From Phaeobacter gallaeciensis DSM 26640 (GTDB lineage: Bacteria > Pseudomonadota > Alphaproteobacteria > Rhodobacterales > Rhodobacteraceae): a DNA stretch of 64,000 bases. The notes below the pieces were generated by a model. That model ran no database searches, was not told the DNA's origin, and worked only from the letters and a program-made list of their open reading frames with translations. How positions within the stretch are numbered: the stretch's first letter is position 1; every line of letters begins with the position of its first letter. The stretch spans positions 124,001-188,000 of the forward strand of contig NC_023138.1 of the NCBI RefSeq assembly GCF_000511385.1. The letters run 5' to 3'. Shown piece by piece: positions 26,807 to 35,217 of this stretch. Made by a program: the position numbers and the translations under genes.

Positions 26807-27601
26807 CTACCCGTAGATCGTCGCGATCAGATCGCGCAGCGCTTGTTTGATGTCCTCTTCATCGGTGAGAGGTTCGATGATCCCGGCCTCCAGCGCTGGC
26901 TCAATTGGCATGCCGCGGTGGATCAGACTAGCGGTATAGATCAGCAGCCGGGTCGACACGCCCTCTTCCAGATCCATGCCCGACAGGGCGCGGATATGAC
27001 CGGCCAACCGCACCAGCGGTTGCACCTTCGACACATCCAGCCCGCTTTCCTGAGCGACGATGGCGCATTCCGACTGCGGATCGGGAAAATCGAAACTGGC
27101 TGATAGAAACCGTTGCCGTGTCGAAGGTTTGAGCCGCTTCAGCACGTTCTGATAGCCAGGATTGTAAGAGGCAACCAACATGAAGCCGGGCGGCGCCATC
27201 AGTTCCTCGCCGGTACGGTCAATCATCAGCGTGCGTCGATTGTCGGTCAGAGGATGAAGCACCACGGTGACGTCCTTGCGAGCCTCAACAACCTCATCCA
27301 GATAGCAGATCCCCCCCTCGCGTACAGCGCGGGTCAGTGGGCCATCGACCCAGTGGGTATCGCCTCCTTTCAACAAATACCGGCCAATCAGGTCAGCGGC
27401 GGAGAGATCATCATGGCAGGCCACGGTATAAAGCGGCCGATCCAGCCTGGCTGCCATATGTTCGACAAACCGTGTCTTGCCGCAGCCGGTCGGCCCCTTC
27501 AACAGAAGGGGCAGGCCTTGGGCATGGGCGGTTTCGAACAACGAGCATTCCTGAGCAATTTCACGGTAATGCGGGATCGGGCGGGGAGCATGCATGTTCA
27601 T
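26807..27601 (-). CDS. norQ: MoxR-type AAA+ ATPase NorQ
   Basis: 264 residues. Walker A GPTGCGKTRF near residue 36, Walker B ICYLDEVVEA, sensor-1 MLVASYNPGYQN and the arginine-finger region STRQRFLSASFDFP are all in place. This is the ATPase partner of NorD; the pair remodels NorB during insertion of the FeB iron. It sits between norB (3-nt gap) and norD (4-nt gap). Confidence 0.96.
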   Translation of the reverse strand: MNMHAPRPIPHYREIAQECSLFETAHAQGLPLLLKGPTGCGKTRFVEHMAARLDRPLYTVACHDDLSAADLIGRYLLKGGDTHWVDGPLTRAVREGGICYLDEVVEARKDVTVVLHPLTDNRRTLMIDRTGEELMAPPGFMLVASYNPGYQNVLKRLKPSTRQRFLSASFDFPDPQSECAIVAQESGLDVSKVQPLVRLAGHIRALSGMDLEEGVSTRLLIYTASLIHRGMPIEPALEAGIIEPLTDEEDIKQALRDLIATIYG

Positions 27602-27604
27602 GAC

Positions 27605-28963
27605 TTACTCCCCCGCAACAGTGCTGGCATTCTGCGACGGTCCGGGTGCAATCACCTCATCCCGGCGCACCACCAAAAGCGCGTAGATGAACAGCAAGGC
27701 CCCGATCACAACCGCAGCGCCGGCCCCGAACCGCATCAGATAGAAAATCGACAGGCTGTCCTGCACATCCATGTAGTAGTCACCGATGACGCGCTGCATA
27801 TGGGTCTGGATGGTGCCGGCAAAGGTCAGCACGAAGGTCATGAACGCCATGCCGCCGGTCATCAGCCAGAAGCTCGCCATATTCAGAACCTGATTATAAG
27901 GCGCCCGTCCACGCAGCATTGGCATCGCATAGGTAAAGATCGCGAGGTTCAGCGCCACATAAGCCCCGTAGAAGGATAGGTGCCCATGTGCTGCGGTGAT
28001 CTGGGTGCCGTGGCTGTAGAAATTGACCCCATGCAGCGTGTGCAGGAACCCCCAGACACCCGCACCGAAGAAGGCGACAGTACTGGAACCGAGCGACCAC
28101 AAAAGAGCGGCCTTGTTGGGGTGGTTCTTGCGTCCCTTCCAGACCATCACAAAGGCAAAGGACATCATCAGGAAGAAGGGGATCACCTCAAACGTTGAGA
28201 AGATCGAGCCAACCCACTGCCAATAGCCGGGCAAACCAATCCAGTAGAAATGGTGACCGGTGCCCAAAATGCCCGAGAAAAGAGCGGTGGCAACAATAAC
28301 ATAAAGCCATTTTTCTACCACTTCACGGTCTACCCCTGTCAGCTTCAGCAGGAGGAACGCAAGGATCGCTGCCATTACAAGCTCCCAGGTTGCTTCCACC
28401 CAGAGGTGGACAACAAACCACCAGTACATCTTGTCCAGAGAGAGGTTTTCCGGGTTGATGAAGGCGAAGATCCACAGCAGCGACAGCAACCATAGCCCCA
28501 TCAGCAACACATTGGTAATCGCGGTTTTCTTCCCCGCCAACACTGTCATCGACACATTAAACAAGAAGATCAGCGCGGCGACGAGAATGCCGAATTTCAC
28601 CCAGAGCGGTTGCTCCAAAAATTCGCGCCCACCGTGGATGCCGACCAGATAGGAGCCAACCGCCCCAAGTGTGCCGACCATCAGGATCGCAAGCTGCAGG
28701 TAGGCCAGCTTGACCGAGTAAATCTCGCGCTCAGATTCCTCCGGGATCAGGAAATAGGCCGCACCGAAGAAGCCAAGCAGCAACCAAACAATCAGCGCGT
28801 TGGTATGCAACATGCGAATGATATTGAAGGGTAGCAGTTCGGACAGGAAATTGGGAGAGACATAAACCCAACCTGCCAGTAACCCGCCGAGGACCTGGAT
28901 TGCGAAGAGCGCCATAGCGCAGATGAAATAGGCCTGAGCGACCTTTTGAGATTGATATTTCAT
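27605..28963 (-). CDS. norB: Nitric oxide reductase large subunit NorB
   Basis: 452 residues, about twelve membrane helices. Heme-copper-oxidase-like His ligands are visible in RMLHTNALIVWLLLGF, GTGHHFYWIGLPGYW and GTQITAAHGHLSFYGAYVAL. The LWVEATWELVMAA segment carries the Glu residues typical of cNOR. It reduces two NO to N2O at the heme b3-FeB centre in the inner membrane, taking electrons from NorC. It lies 12 nt downstream of norC. Confidence 0.97.
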   Translation of the reverse strand: MKYQSQKVAQAYFICAMALFAIQVLGGLLAGWVYVSPNFLSELLPFNIIRMLHTNALIVWLLLGFFGAAYFLIPEESEREIYSVKLAYLQLAILMVGTLGAVGSYLVGIHGGREFLEQPLWVKFGILVAALIFLFNVSMTVLAGKKTAITNVLLMGLWLLSLLWIFAFINPENLSLDKMYWWFVVHLWVEATWELVMAAILAFLLLKLTGVDREVVEKWLYVIVATALFSGILGTGHHFYWIGLPGYWQWVGSIFSTFEVIPFFLMMSFAFVMVWKGRKNHPNKAALLWSLGSSTVAFFGAGVWGFLHTLHGVNFYSHGTQITAAHGHLSFYGAYVALNLAIFTYAMPMLRGRAPYNQVLNMASFWLMTGGMAFMTFVLTFAGTIQTHMQRVIGDYYMDVQDSLSIFYLMRFGAGAAVVIGALLFIYALLVVRRDEVIAPGPSQNASTVAGE

Positions 28964-28975
28964 GATGTCACTCCC

Positions 28976-29428
28976 TTAACCCGCGTCATTCGGCGGCCAG
29001 CCCTGAGTATCGGTCTGATCGGCCCATCGCAGGAATTCGGCCAGGCCGCGGGTTTCCTCTTCGGTCAACTCGAAATAGGGCATCTGACGGCGCCCCTCGA
29101 CACCACTGGGCTGGCTCTCCATCCAGCTGTTCAAGATTTCGAAGGCCTCTTCAGGGTCATCCTGAACACCCCATCTGGTCATCACATTGCCGACTTCCGG
29201 CGCGAAATATGCTCCCTCGCCGTGTAGCGTGTGGCAGTTGATGCAGGAGTGTCGCTCCCAGACCCGCTTGCCCAGTGTGACGGCTTCGGTCAGGGGCATT
29301 TCTGCGGTGGAGGTTGTCACTACATAGCGGTGGCTGTGCACGGTCATGCCAATGAACACCACGACGAAGAAAATCGATCCTCCGTAGAACACATTGCGCG
29401 CCCGCGACTTGGTCAGAAATTCAGCCAT
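28976..29428 (-). CDS. norC: Nitric oxide reductase cytochrome c subunit NorC
   Basis: 150 residues. A single N-terminal membrane anchor (NVFYGGSIFFVVVFIGMTVH) is followed by a periplasmic mono-heme domain with CINCHTLHGEGAYFAPE and a distal Met ligand in GRRQMPYFEL. It accepts electrons from soluble cytochrome c or a cupredoxin and passes them to NorB. It is first gene of the nor operon, with an NnrR-type box 62 bp upstream of its start. Confidence 0.97.
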   Translation of the reverse strand: MAEFLTKSRARNVFYGGSIFFVVVFIGMTVHSHRYVVTTSTAEMPLTEAVTLGKRVWERHSCINCHTLHGEGAYFAPEVGNVMTRWGVQDDPEEAFEILNSWMESQPSGVEGRRQMPYFELTEEETRGLAEFLRWADQTDTQGWPPNDAG

Positions 29429-29490
29429 GGCGTGGCCCTTTCCGGCAGTTGCTGATCGCTTGGTGATAGCCCGGGCAGCAGGGGCAAAGG

Positions 29491-29504
29491 TTGTGCAAGC
29501 GCAA
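29491..29504. promoter_or_regulatory. NnrR/FNR-type box between norC and the DUF1858 gene
   Basis: TTGTGCAAGCGCAA fits the TTG-N8-CAA layout of Crp/Fnr-family sites and, with one mismatch between arms, the TTGCG-N4-CGCAA form reported for Rhodobacter NnrR. It lies 62 bp from norC and 54 bp from the divergent DUF1858 gene, so it may serve both. Confidence 0.7.
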
Positions 29505-29558
29505 GGTTTGACGCGATTGCCGCTGCTAACCTCACCTTAGAGAGAGGATTGATCTGTC

Positions 29559-29786
29559 ATGCCGCCGCTTAAACTGGACGACCCCGACCTGCCGCTGGAT
29601 GTCCTTATGACAACCTGGCCGGAGACGGTCCGGGTCTTCATGGACCACGATATGCTCTGCGTTGGGTGTATGGTCAGCCCGTTTCACTCCGTCAGCGAAG
29701 CCTGCACAGAATACCATCTGGATGAAGAGGTGTTTCGCGCTGCGCTGGCAGACGCAGTTGAAGTCGCGCGCGAGAACCGGGGCTGA
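29559..29786 (+). CDS. DUF1858 domain protein
   Basis: 75 residues. It matches the DUF1858 pattern: LDVLMTTWPETVRVFMDHDM, then LCVGCMVSPFHSVSEACTEY with the conserved CxxC, and a C-terminal helix. The domain is found alone or fused to hybrid-cluster and ScdA-like proteins and may bind an Fe-S cluster or metal. Position opposite norC, sharing the NnrR-type box, suggests expression under NO or low oxygen and a part in nitrosative-stress repair. That role is inferred. Confidence 0.85.
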   Translation: MPPLKLDDPDLPLDVLMTTWPETVRVFMDHDMLCVGCMVSPFHSVSEACTEYHLDEEVFRAALADAVEVARENRG

Positions 29787-29861
29787 TTCCGGTTTCCCAT
29801 CAGATCAGAAAATGCCAGTGCAGCGGGGGTGCAACACGCCAGCACTGCGTCAATGTCACTC

Positions 29862-30566
29862 TTACGGATCGCTGAGGAGCATCAGCCGATGGGGGTCACA
29901 GATAGTGATTTTCTTGCGCTTACTGCTAACCATTCCGTCCTTCTCCCAAGCGCTGAGCAGGCGGCTGACCGTGTGCAACGTGGTGCCGGTGAGTTCTGAA
30001 ACATCCTGACGGGTGATCGGAAACCCGATCTCGATTCCTTGCGCGACCTTGATGCCGGATTGATTGATCAATCGCAGCAACGCCCGGGCAACCCGCTGTT
30101 CGACATGTTGTGTCGACATCTCCATGATACGGGTGTTCATCTCGCCAATACGGGCACCGACCGTTTTATAGGTCTCTGTGGCAAAGCCTGGATAGTCGGC
30201 GATGAAACTGTCCCACAGAGAGGTTGGCCAGGATAGCATCAACGCCTCGCTCGCGGCAACGGCGGTGGCTGGATAGCTGTCGCGCCCGAGTGCCCGTGCA
30301 ATTCCGAATAGCTGTCCAGGCGGAATATGCAGGGAGGTCACCTGTTCACCGTCGCTGGAGATCCGTACGACCCGAATGGTGCCATCCAGCAGCAGGTAAA
30401 ATGTCTCCGCAGGATCACCTTCAGCAAAAACCGTTTGACCAGGTCCAACTCCACGACTGCTGGCGTGATCAAGGATCGTGCGGATCTGCGCGTCGGCCAG
30501 CTGCGAGAATGGTGGCAGCGGGCGAAGCAGGCTTTCATGTAGGTGGCGCACGGCATCTCCGAACAA
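29862..30566 (-). CDS. nnrR: Crp/Fnr-family regulator, NnrR/DNR type
   Basis: 234 residues. A cyclic-nucleotide-binding-like sensor domain (GQTVFAEGDPAETFYLLLDG) and dimerisation helix precede a winged HTH with recognition segment TRQDVSELTGTTLHTVSRLL. There is no N-terminal Cys cluster, which rules out an Fe-S FNR and fits the NO-responsive DNR/NnrR group, in which heme is thought to sense NO. It is divergent from nirK, and a perfect TTGCG-N4-CGCAA box lies in the gap, so it probably controls nirKV and nor and perhaps itself. Confidence 0.88.
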   Translation of the reverse strand: MFGDAVRHLHESLLRPLPPFSQLADAQIRTILDHASSRGVGPGQTVFAEGDPAETFYLLLDGTIRVVRISSDGEQVTSLHIPPGQLFGIARALGRDSYPATAVAASEALMLSWPTSLWDSFIADYPGFATETYKTVGARIGEMNTRIMEMSTQHVEQRVARALLRLINQSGIKVAQGIEIGFPITRQDVSELTGTTLHTVSRLLSAWEKDGMVSSKRKKITICDPHRLMLLSDP

Positions 30567-30657
30567 GCGTTGTCGTAATCCTAAAACAAAACTGAGGGGT
30601 CGTCACCCGCGTGAAGCTTTGACCGCCGGTTGGTCAGCCAAAAAACCTCCGCTGTCT

Positions 30658-30671
30658 TTGCGCTGCCGCAA
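30658..30671. promoter_or_regulatory. Perfect NnrR-type box between nnrR and nirK
   Basis: TTGCGCTGCCGCAA is a perfect inverted repeat (TTGCG, 4-nt spacer, CGCAA). It is almost centred between the nnrR start at 30566 and the nirK start at 30764, about 92 bp from each. It is the expected operator for nirK activation. Confidence 0.8.
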
Positions 30672-30763
30672 CGTCCCGAATTCAACGATCACCTAAATTT
30701 ATCGCGACATCAGCAAATGCGGCTCGCCCAAGGCGGAGCACGCCAAAGACAAGGAGAGCGACA

Positions 30764-31987
30764 ATGACCAAACGTTTCAACCCCGGGCTTGCGCGAACAA
30801 GCCGTCGCAATGTGCTGCGCGGAACCGTTCTGGCCGGTGCTGCTGCGATGACCGGTGGGCTGGCTTCCTCTGCAAACGGGGCCGGTCGTCGTGCAGCGGT
30901 GCCGCCACTGCGCGGCGCGGCGCCCCAGTTCATTCAAGCCGAAGCGCAGGCGCAGGCCGAGGCCGCCCCGGTGGATCTGTCGGGATACACCCGCGTCAAA
31001 CAGGAATTGGTCGCGCCGCCGTTCGCTCCCAAACATGAACAGGTAGCATCCGGCGGGCCGAAAATCGTAGAGATTGAACTGATCACCGAAGAGCGGCTGA
31101 TGGTGGTGGATGAGGACACCGGTGCCGAGATCTGGGCGCTGACCTACAACGGGTCTGTTCCCGGCCCGCTGATCATCGTGCATGAGGGCGACTATGTCGA
31201 ACTCACCCTGCGCAATCCGACAGACAGTCAGATGGAACACAACATCGACTTTCACGCCTCGACCGGGGCACTGGGGGGCGGCGGTCTCACCCATGTTTTT
31301 CCAGGCGAAGAAACTGTTCTGCGTTGGAAAGCAACCAAACCCGGCTGCTTCACCTATCACTGCGCACCTGGCGGCGCGATGATCCCCTACCACGTTACCC
31401 ATGGGATGAATGGTGCCATCATGGTGCTGCCGCGCGATGGCCTCAAAGACGGGGAGGGCAATCCGCTGCGCTATGACAGCATCGCCTATATCGGTGAGCA
31501 GGATTACTATCTGCCGATGGACGAAAACGGCGACTATCGCACCTATGAACTGGCAGGCGACGATTACGCTGACAGTATGGACGCGATGCGGACACTGGTG
31601 CCGACCCATTCGGTCTTCAACGGCGCTGTTGGTGCTCTGACCGGCGACAACGCACTGCGCGCAAAGGTCGGCGAGACGGTTCTGATAATCCATAACCAGG
31701 CCAACCGCGACTCCCGTCCGCACCTGATCGGCGGCCACGGCAATTATGTCTGGGAGACCGGGTCATTCACCGACGCGCCACTCACCGGTATCGAAAGCTG
31801 GTTCGTGCGTGGCGGCAGCGCCATGGCAGCGATGTACACCTTCGAGCAGCCCGGCGTTTATGCCTATGTGAACCACAATCTGATTGAGGCGGTTCTGCTG
31901 GGGGCCACTGCCCACTTCGTCGTCGGTGGCGCCTGGGATAATGCGCTGATGGAACAGGTTGTTGCGCCGCGCAGCTTTGAAACCTGA
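30764..31987 (+). CDS. nirK: Copper-containing nitrite reductase NirK
   Basis: 407 residues. The Tat signal [19 protein letters not shown] is followed by two cupredoxin domains. Type 1 copper ligands are in [19 protein letters not shown] and [14 protein letters not shown]; type 2 copper His residues are in the same segments and in [14 protein letters not shown]. It reduces nitrite to NO in the periplasm as a trimer, supplying the substrate of NorCB. The start is preceded by AAGGAGAG. The extra Ala/Pro-rich stretch after the signal ([12 protein letters not shown]) is a low-complexity linker. Confidence 0.97.
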   Translation: MTKRFNPGLARTSRRNVLRGTVLAGAAAMTGGLASSANGAGRRAAVPPLRGAAPQFIQAEAQAQAEAAPVDLSGYTRVKQELVAPPFAPKHEQVASGGPKIVEIELITEERLMVVDEDTGAEIWALTYNGSVPGPLIIVHEGDYVELTLRNPTDSQMEHNIDFHASTGALGGGGLTHVFPGEETVLRWKATKPGCFTYHCAPGGAMIPYHVTHGMNGAIMVLPRDGLKDGEGNPLRYDSIAYIGEQDYYLPMDENGDYRTYELAGDDYADSMDAMRTLVPTHSVFNGAVGALTGDNALRAKVGETVLIIHNQANRDSRPHLIGGHGNYVWETGSFTDAPLTGIESWFVRGGSAMAAMYTFEQPGVYAYVNHNLIEAVLLGATAHFVVGGAWDNALMEQVVAPRSFET

Positions 31988-32023
31988 ACCAGCGCACCGC
32001 GCATCAAGACCTAGGAGAGCACA

Positions 32024-32782
32024 ATGACCGCTGCCACATTGCACCGCCCCGCTGACCGGATTGTCCTGTTGGGTCTGGGCGCCCTTGTGGCGACGTTGGT
32101 CCTGTTGGTCGCCATGTTCCTTCCCCGCGTGTCTGTCGGCCCTGCGGGGGAGGACATCCTTCAGCCAGAGCTGGTGCCTGCGGTCGCCGAGCATGGCCGG
32201 CAGCATGTCATTTACGTCATGAAACATGAGGTCACGGTAGCGGAGTGGAACCGCTGCCATGCCGACGGGGTTTGCGCATTGAACCTGCGGACACGCCCCA
32301 ATCAGGATGCCGCGATCACGCCTGCAACCGGGCTGAGCTATCTTGATGTGGGCGAATATCTGGCCTGGATCAATGCCCGCAGCGATGGCGGATATCGCCT
32401 GCCGCGTGTTGCGGAATGGGAGCATCTCGCAGCATCCGTCCTCCCTGAAGAGCCTGATCCGATCTTCACAGATCCAGATCTCACCTGGGCGTCAACCTAT
32501 CTTCTGGGCGAACAAAAGAGCCGGGCGCTGCGTCCGCAAGGCAGCTATACGACATCACCGGATGGAATTGTTGATCTCGACGGCAACGTCTGGGAGTGGA
32601 CGCAGGATTGCTACGCCGGTGCCTCCGGCGCCAGTTCCAGCCGTTGTCCGGCGTATTTTGTGGCAGGCGAACATCTGGCAGCCGTTCCATTCCTTGTCCG
32701 CGACCCGGCGCGGGGTGGATGTGCCGTAGGATCGCCGCCAGCACATCTGGGCCTGAGGCTGGTCCGGGATACTCCGCTTTAG
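32024..32782 (+). CDS. nirV: NirV, formylglycine-generating-enzyme-like protein
   Basis: 252 residues, 36 bp after nirK and preceded by CTAGGAGAG. One N-terminal membrane helix (IVLLGLGALVATLVLLVAMF) anchors a periplasmic FGE-sulfatase-type domain (VMKHEVTVAEWNRCHADG, GYRLPRVAEWEHLA, DLDGNVWEWTQDCY, HLGLRLVRD). NirV regularly follows nirK in denitrifiers but its exact role is not proven. Maturation or stability of NirK is the usual suggestion. Confidence 0.9.
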   Translation: MTAATLHRPADRIVLLGLGALVATLVLLVAMFLPRVSVGPAGEDILQPELVPAVAEHGRQHVIYVMKHEVTVAEWNRCHADGVCALNLRTRPNQDAAITPATGLSYLDVGEYLAWINARSDGGYRLPRVAEWEHLAASVLPEEPDPIFTDPDLTWASTYLLGEQKSRALRPQGSYTTSPDGIVDLDGNVWEWTQDCYAGASGASSSRCPAYFVAGEHLAAVPFLVRDPARGGCAVGSPPAHLGLRLVRDTPL

Positions 32783-32784
32783 CC

Positions 32785-33393
32785 TCAGTCCGAGCGCACC
32801 GCCGCGAGGATGAAATCCAGAAGACTGCCCCGCAGCTGTCGCATTGGCACGTTTTCCAGCACGCTGCGGTAGGCGCTGCCTTCAATAAGTTCGACAATCA
32901 TCTGTGCCGTTTCATTGGGGGCCAGCTGGCTCCTCATGTCACCCGCATTTCTGCCGCGTTCCAGAATTTTGGCGAGTGCGACTACCAATTCCCTGCGATT
33001 GTCAAGAAAGAGACGGGCGATATCCGGTTTGCGGATGGCTTCGCTGGTGATTTCCAGCCCTAGAATGACATTCTCCGGCACCGCGAGGTATTTCGCATAA
33101 GCTCTCACGAAGTTCTCGAGCAGCTTCATCGGGGCGCGTGGTTGTGCAAGCCCGTCGATAAAGGGGACAAGTTCCGCACGTTCCAGAGAGGCAATCTCCA
33201 CCAGCACATCATGTTTGCCCGGGAAATGATTATAAAGGTTGCCGAGGCTGACGCCTGCGCGATTTGCGATATCGCGCACACCGGTCTGGTGGTAGCCGGT
33301 TTCGAGGAAACACATGATGGCCGCTTCGAGGATCTGTTGCCGTCGTTTGGCGGTCGTCTCGATCCGGGTGGGTTTGCGCTGGCCGTCTGACAT
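32785..33393 (-). CDS. TetR-family transcriptional regulator
   Basis: 202 residues from ATG 33393. The HTH is standard (TGVRDIANRAGVSLGNLYNH, with FPGKHDVLVEI next), and the C-terminal ligand domain is helical. Its stop abuts nirV on the opposite strand, so the two converge. There is no adjacent target on its own strand; the AraC gene upstream has its own start. The ligand and regulon are unknown. Confidence 0.88.
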   Translation of the reverse strand: MSDGQRKPTRIETTAKRRQQILEAAIMCFLETGYHQTGVRDIANRAGVSLGNLYNHFPGKHDVLVEIASLERAELVPFIDGLAQPRAPMKLLENFVRAYAKYLAVPENVILGLEITSEAIRKPDIARLFLDNRRELVVALAKILERGRNAGDMRSQLAPNETAQMIVELIEGSAYRSVLENVPMRQLRGSLLDFILAAVRSD

Positions 33394-33489
33394 CTGTGTC
33401 CTTGGCTGGTGTCTCCATCGCATCGGCGCTTACCCATGCGGTTTGCAGCAAGATGTAGCTCCACCGTCAAGGGCAAGCAAGGCGGGACG

Positions 33490-34497
33490 TTAGCTGCAGT
33501 CTTGTCGGCGGGCGGTGTGACTGGGCGAGTGGCCAAAGCGGGCCTTGTAATCGCGGGCGAAGCGGCCAAGGTGTGAAAACCCGTTGGAAAAGGCAGCGGT
33601 GGTCACATCCGGCGTGTCGGTCTGTGCCATCAGGTGATAATGCGCCGCATCCAAACGAGCGTTGCGAAGCACCCGCATCGGGCTCTCCCCAAAGGCGCGA
33701 CGAAACCCGTTTTGCAGAGTGCGAATGTTCAGGTCCACATGGGCTGCGATATCGCTCAGCTGGATCGGATTGCTCAGGTTGGCGTGAATGTACTCCACTG
33801 CCGCTCGGATACCCGGCGGCAACGCACCGTGGTCAGCGCGTTCAATAATATGAGAAATATTGCTGGGAAGCCGTGTCAGCAGCGCGCGTGCAAGATCCTC
33901 TTCCACCCGGAGATCGGAGCCACTTAGCGCACCTTGGAACAGAACCCCAGCCTCGGCCGCCTGAACACAGGCACAGACCATCTGCCTCAGGCGCTGCCCA
34001 CCCTCGGAATGGAGATCGACGCGGGTGGCAAAGCGGATTGGTCCTGGCAGTTCTGCCCGAATGATCTCGCGCGCCACGGTTTCCAAATGCCCGCGATCAA
34101 TCTGTAGCAGCAGTTTGCGGCAATCAGCGCCCCACTGCATTGTCGTGTCCCGGTCCGGATTGAGCAGCGTCGCAGTGCCTGCATTTGCAACAATATCTGA
34201 GCCGCGATGCCGGACACTGGCCTGACCGGACAGTGGGATCTGCAGCAAATAGAAGGAATCCAACATGCCCGGATCAATGGTCACATCAGCACCATAGTGC
34301 AGGTAGTTGATCGAGCTGTGACGCCCGGCCACGTGGTTGTGGCGGACTGCAAGGTCTTGATGCCGCTGCGCAATATCCAATCGGTGATCACAAAATTTCT
34401 GCCCGACCCGATGGCGCGCCTCATCAAGATCCCCGGTGCGCAGCAACGGATGATTTTTCAGATATTCAACAGCCTCTGTCTGGGCAGCGATGGCCAT
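33490..34497 (-). CDS. AraC-family regulator with AraC-binding-like N-terminal domain
   Basis: 335 residues. The N-terminal half (INYLHYGADVTIDPGMLDSF, PLSGQASVRHRGSDIVANAG) resembles the AraC-binding-like domain found with aromatic or amine catabolic genes. The C-terminal half has the double HTH (IQLSDIAAHVDLNIRTLQNG and TTAAFSNGFSHLGRFARDY). It is divergent from the cupin and flavin monooxygenase genes and is their likely regulator. The inducer is unknown. Confidence 0.88.
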   Translation of the reverse strand: MAIAAQTEAVEYLKNHPLLRTGDLDEARHRVGQKFCDHRLDIAQRHQDLAVRHNHVAGRHSSINYLHYGADVTIDPGMLDSFYLLQIPLSGQASVRHRGSDIVANAGTATLLNPDRDTTMQWGADCRKLLLQIDRGHLETVAREIIRAELPGPIRFATRVDLHSEGGQRLRQMVCACVQAAEAGVLFQGALSGSDLRVEEDLARALLTRLPSNISHIIERADHGALPPGIRAAVEYIHANLSNPIQLSDIAAHVDLNIRTLQNGFRRAFGESPMRVLRNARLDAAHYHLMAQTDTPDVTTAAFSNGFSHLGRFARDYKARFGHSPSHTARRQDCS

Positions 34498-34653
34498 CTC
34501 GCCTCCACGTCTGGTGGCTCCAGCTTAGATCGCTGCAACGATATTTCAAGCCTCAACCATCTAGGGATCAGATGGGTTCGTTTTCTGGATAATCGAATTT
34601 TCGCTCCCGGTGCAGGCTGGTCATCGCAACACAGTTTCAGGGAGGAAACCGCG

Positions 34654-35094
34654 ATGGAAAAAGGGATCACCAAGGCAAGCGAGGGCATCCAGGGGATGTC
34701 TTGGACGGTGGTGGGACAGACCTACGTCCCCAAATTGCTCAGCAATGATGCGTTTATTTGGGATGCGGTTTTGCCTGCCGATACGTTTGTGCCGCCGCAT
34801 ATCCACCCCACGCAGGATGAATGGATCAGCGTCTTGGCAGGGGAGCTGGAGGTGGAATTTCTAGGCGATATCCACAAAGCCGGACCCGGCGATATGGTGC
34901 GTATGCCAAAGGGCAAAGCCCACGCGATTTTTAATCGGTCCGGCGCAGAAGCGCACTGCATTTTCGGCGTGGCGCCCGCGCGCAAGCTGTTTGATCTGTT
35001 CATTGAATTGGACGGCGTGACTGATCCGGCGGAACTGGTGCGCCTGTCTGCCCTGCATGAGGTCGATTTCCTGCCACCCCCAGCTGATGCCTGA
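34654..35094 (+). CDS. Cupin-domain protein
   Basis: 146 residues; ATG 34654 follows GGGAGGAAA. A single cupin barrel shows motif 1 (PPHIHPTQDEWISVLAGELE) and motif 2 (GDMVRMPKGKAHAIFN), with His-X-His, Glu and a later His suited to metal binding. Such small cupins may be isomerases, dioxygenases or sensors. It precedes the flavin monooxygenase by 123 bp on the same strand, so a shared pathway is plausible. The substrate is unknown. Confidence 0.82.
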   Translation: MEKGITKASEGIQGMSWTVVGQTYVPKLLSNDAFIWDAVLPADTFVPPHIHPTQDEWISVLAGELEVEFLGDIHKAGPGDMVRMPKGKAHAIFNRSGAEAHCIFGVAPARKLFDLFIELDGVTDPAELVRLSALHEVDFLPPPADA

Positions 35095-35145
35095 GATTGA
35101 AACGGGCCGGATCGCCATCTGACCCGTCGGATCCATGCCAGCGAC

Positions 35146-35168
35146 CGGTCCGCCGGGGAGGCGGACCG
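35146..35168 (+). other. Strong hairpin in the leader of the monooxygenase gene
   Basis: CGGTCCGCC (35146-35154) pairs with GGCGGACCG (35160-35168) around a 5-nt loop, 50 nt before the monooxygenase start. No T-run follows, so it is not a standard terminator. It may be an operator, a processing site or mRNA stabiliser between the cupin and monooxygenase genes. Confidence 0.45.
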
Positions 35169-35217
35169 ACCGATAAAGACGGCCGCCGGGAGAGTGGCCG
35201 GGAGGGGAGAACGTAAT

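Noticed and set aside
30630..30641. TTGG-TCAG-CCAA as an NnrR/FNR site upstream of nirK
   Set aside because: Spacing between TTG and CAA is 6, not 8; the site at 30658 fits far better.
35095..35217. Glycine or other riboswitch before the monooxygenase
   Set aside because: Only one simple hairpin is present; conserved riboswitch core sequences were not found.
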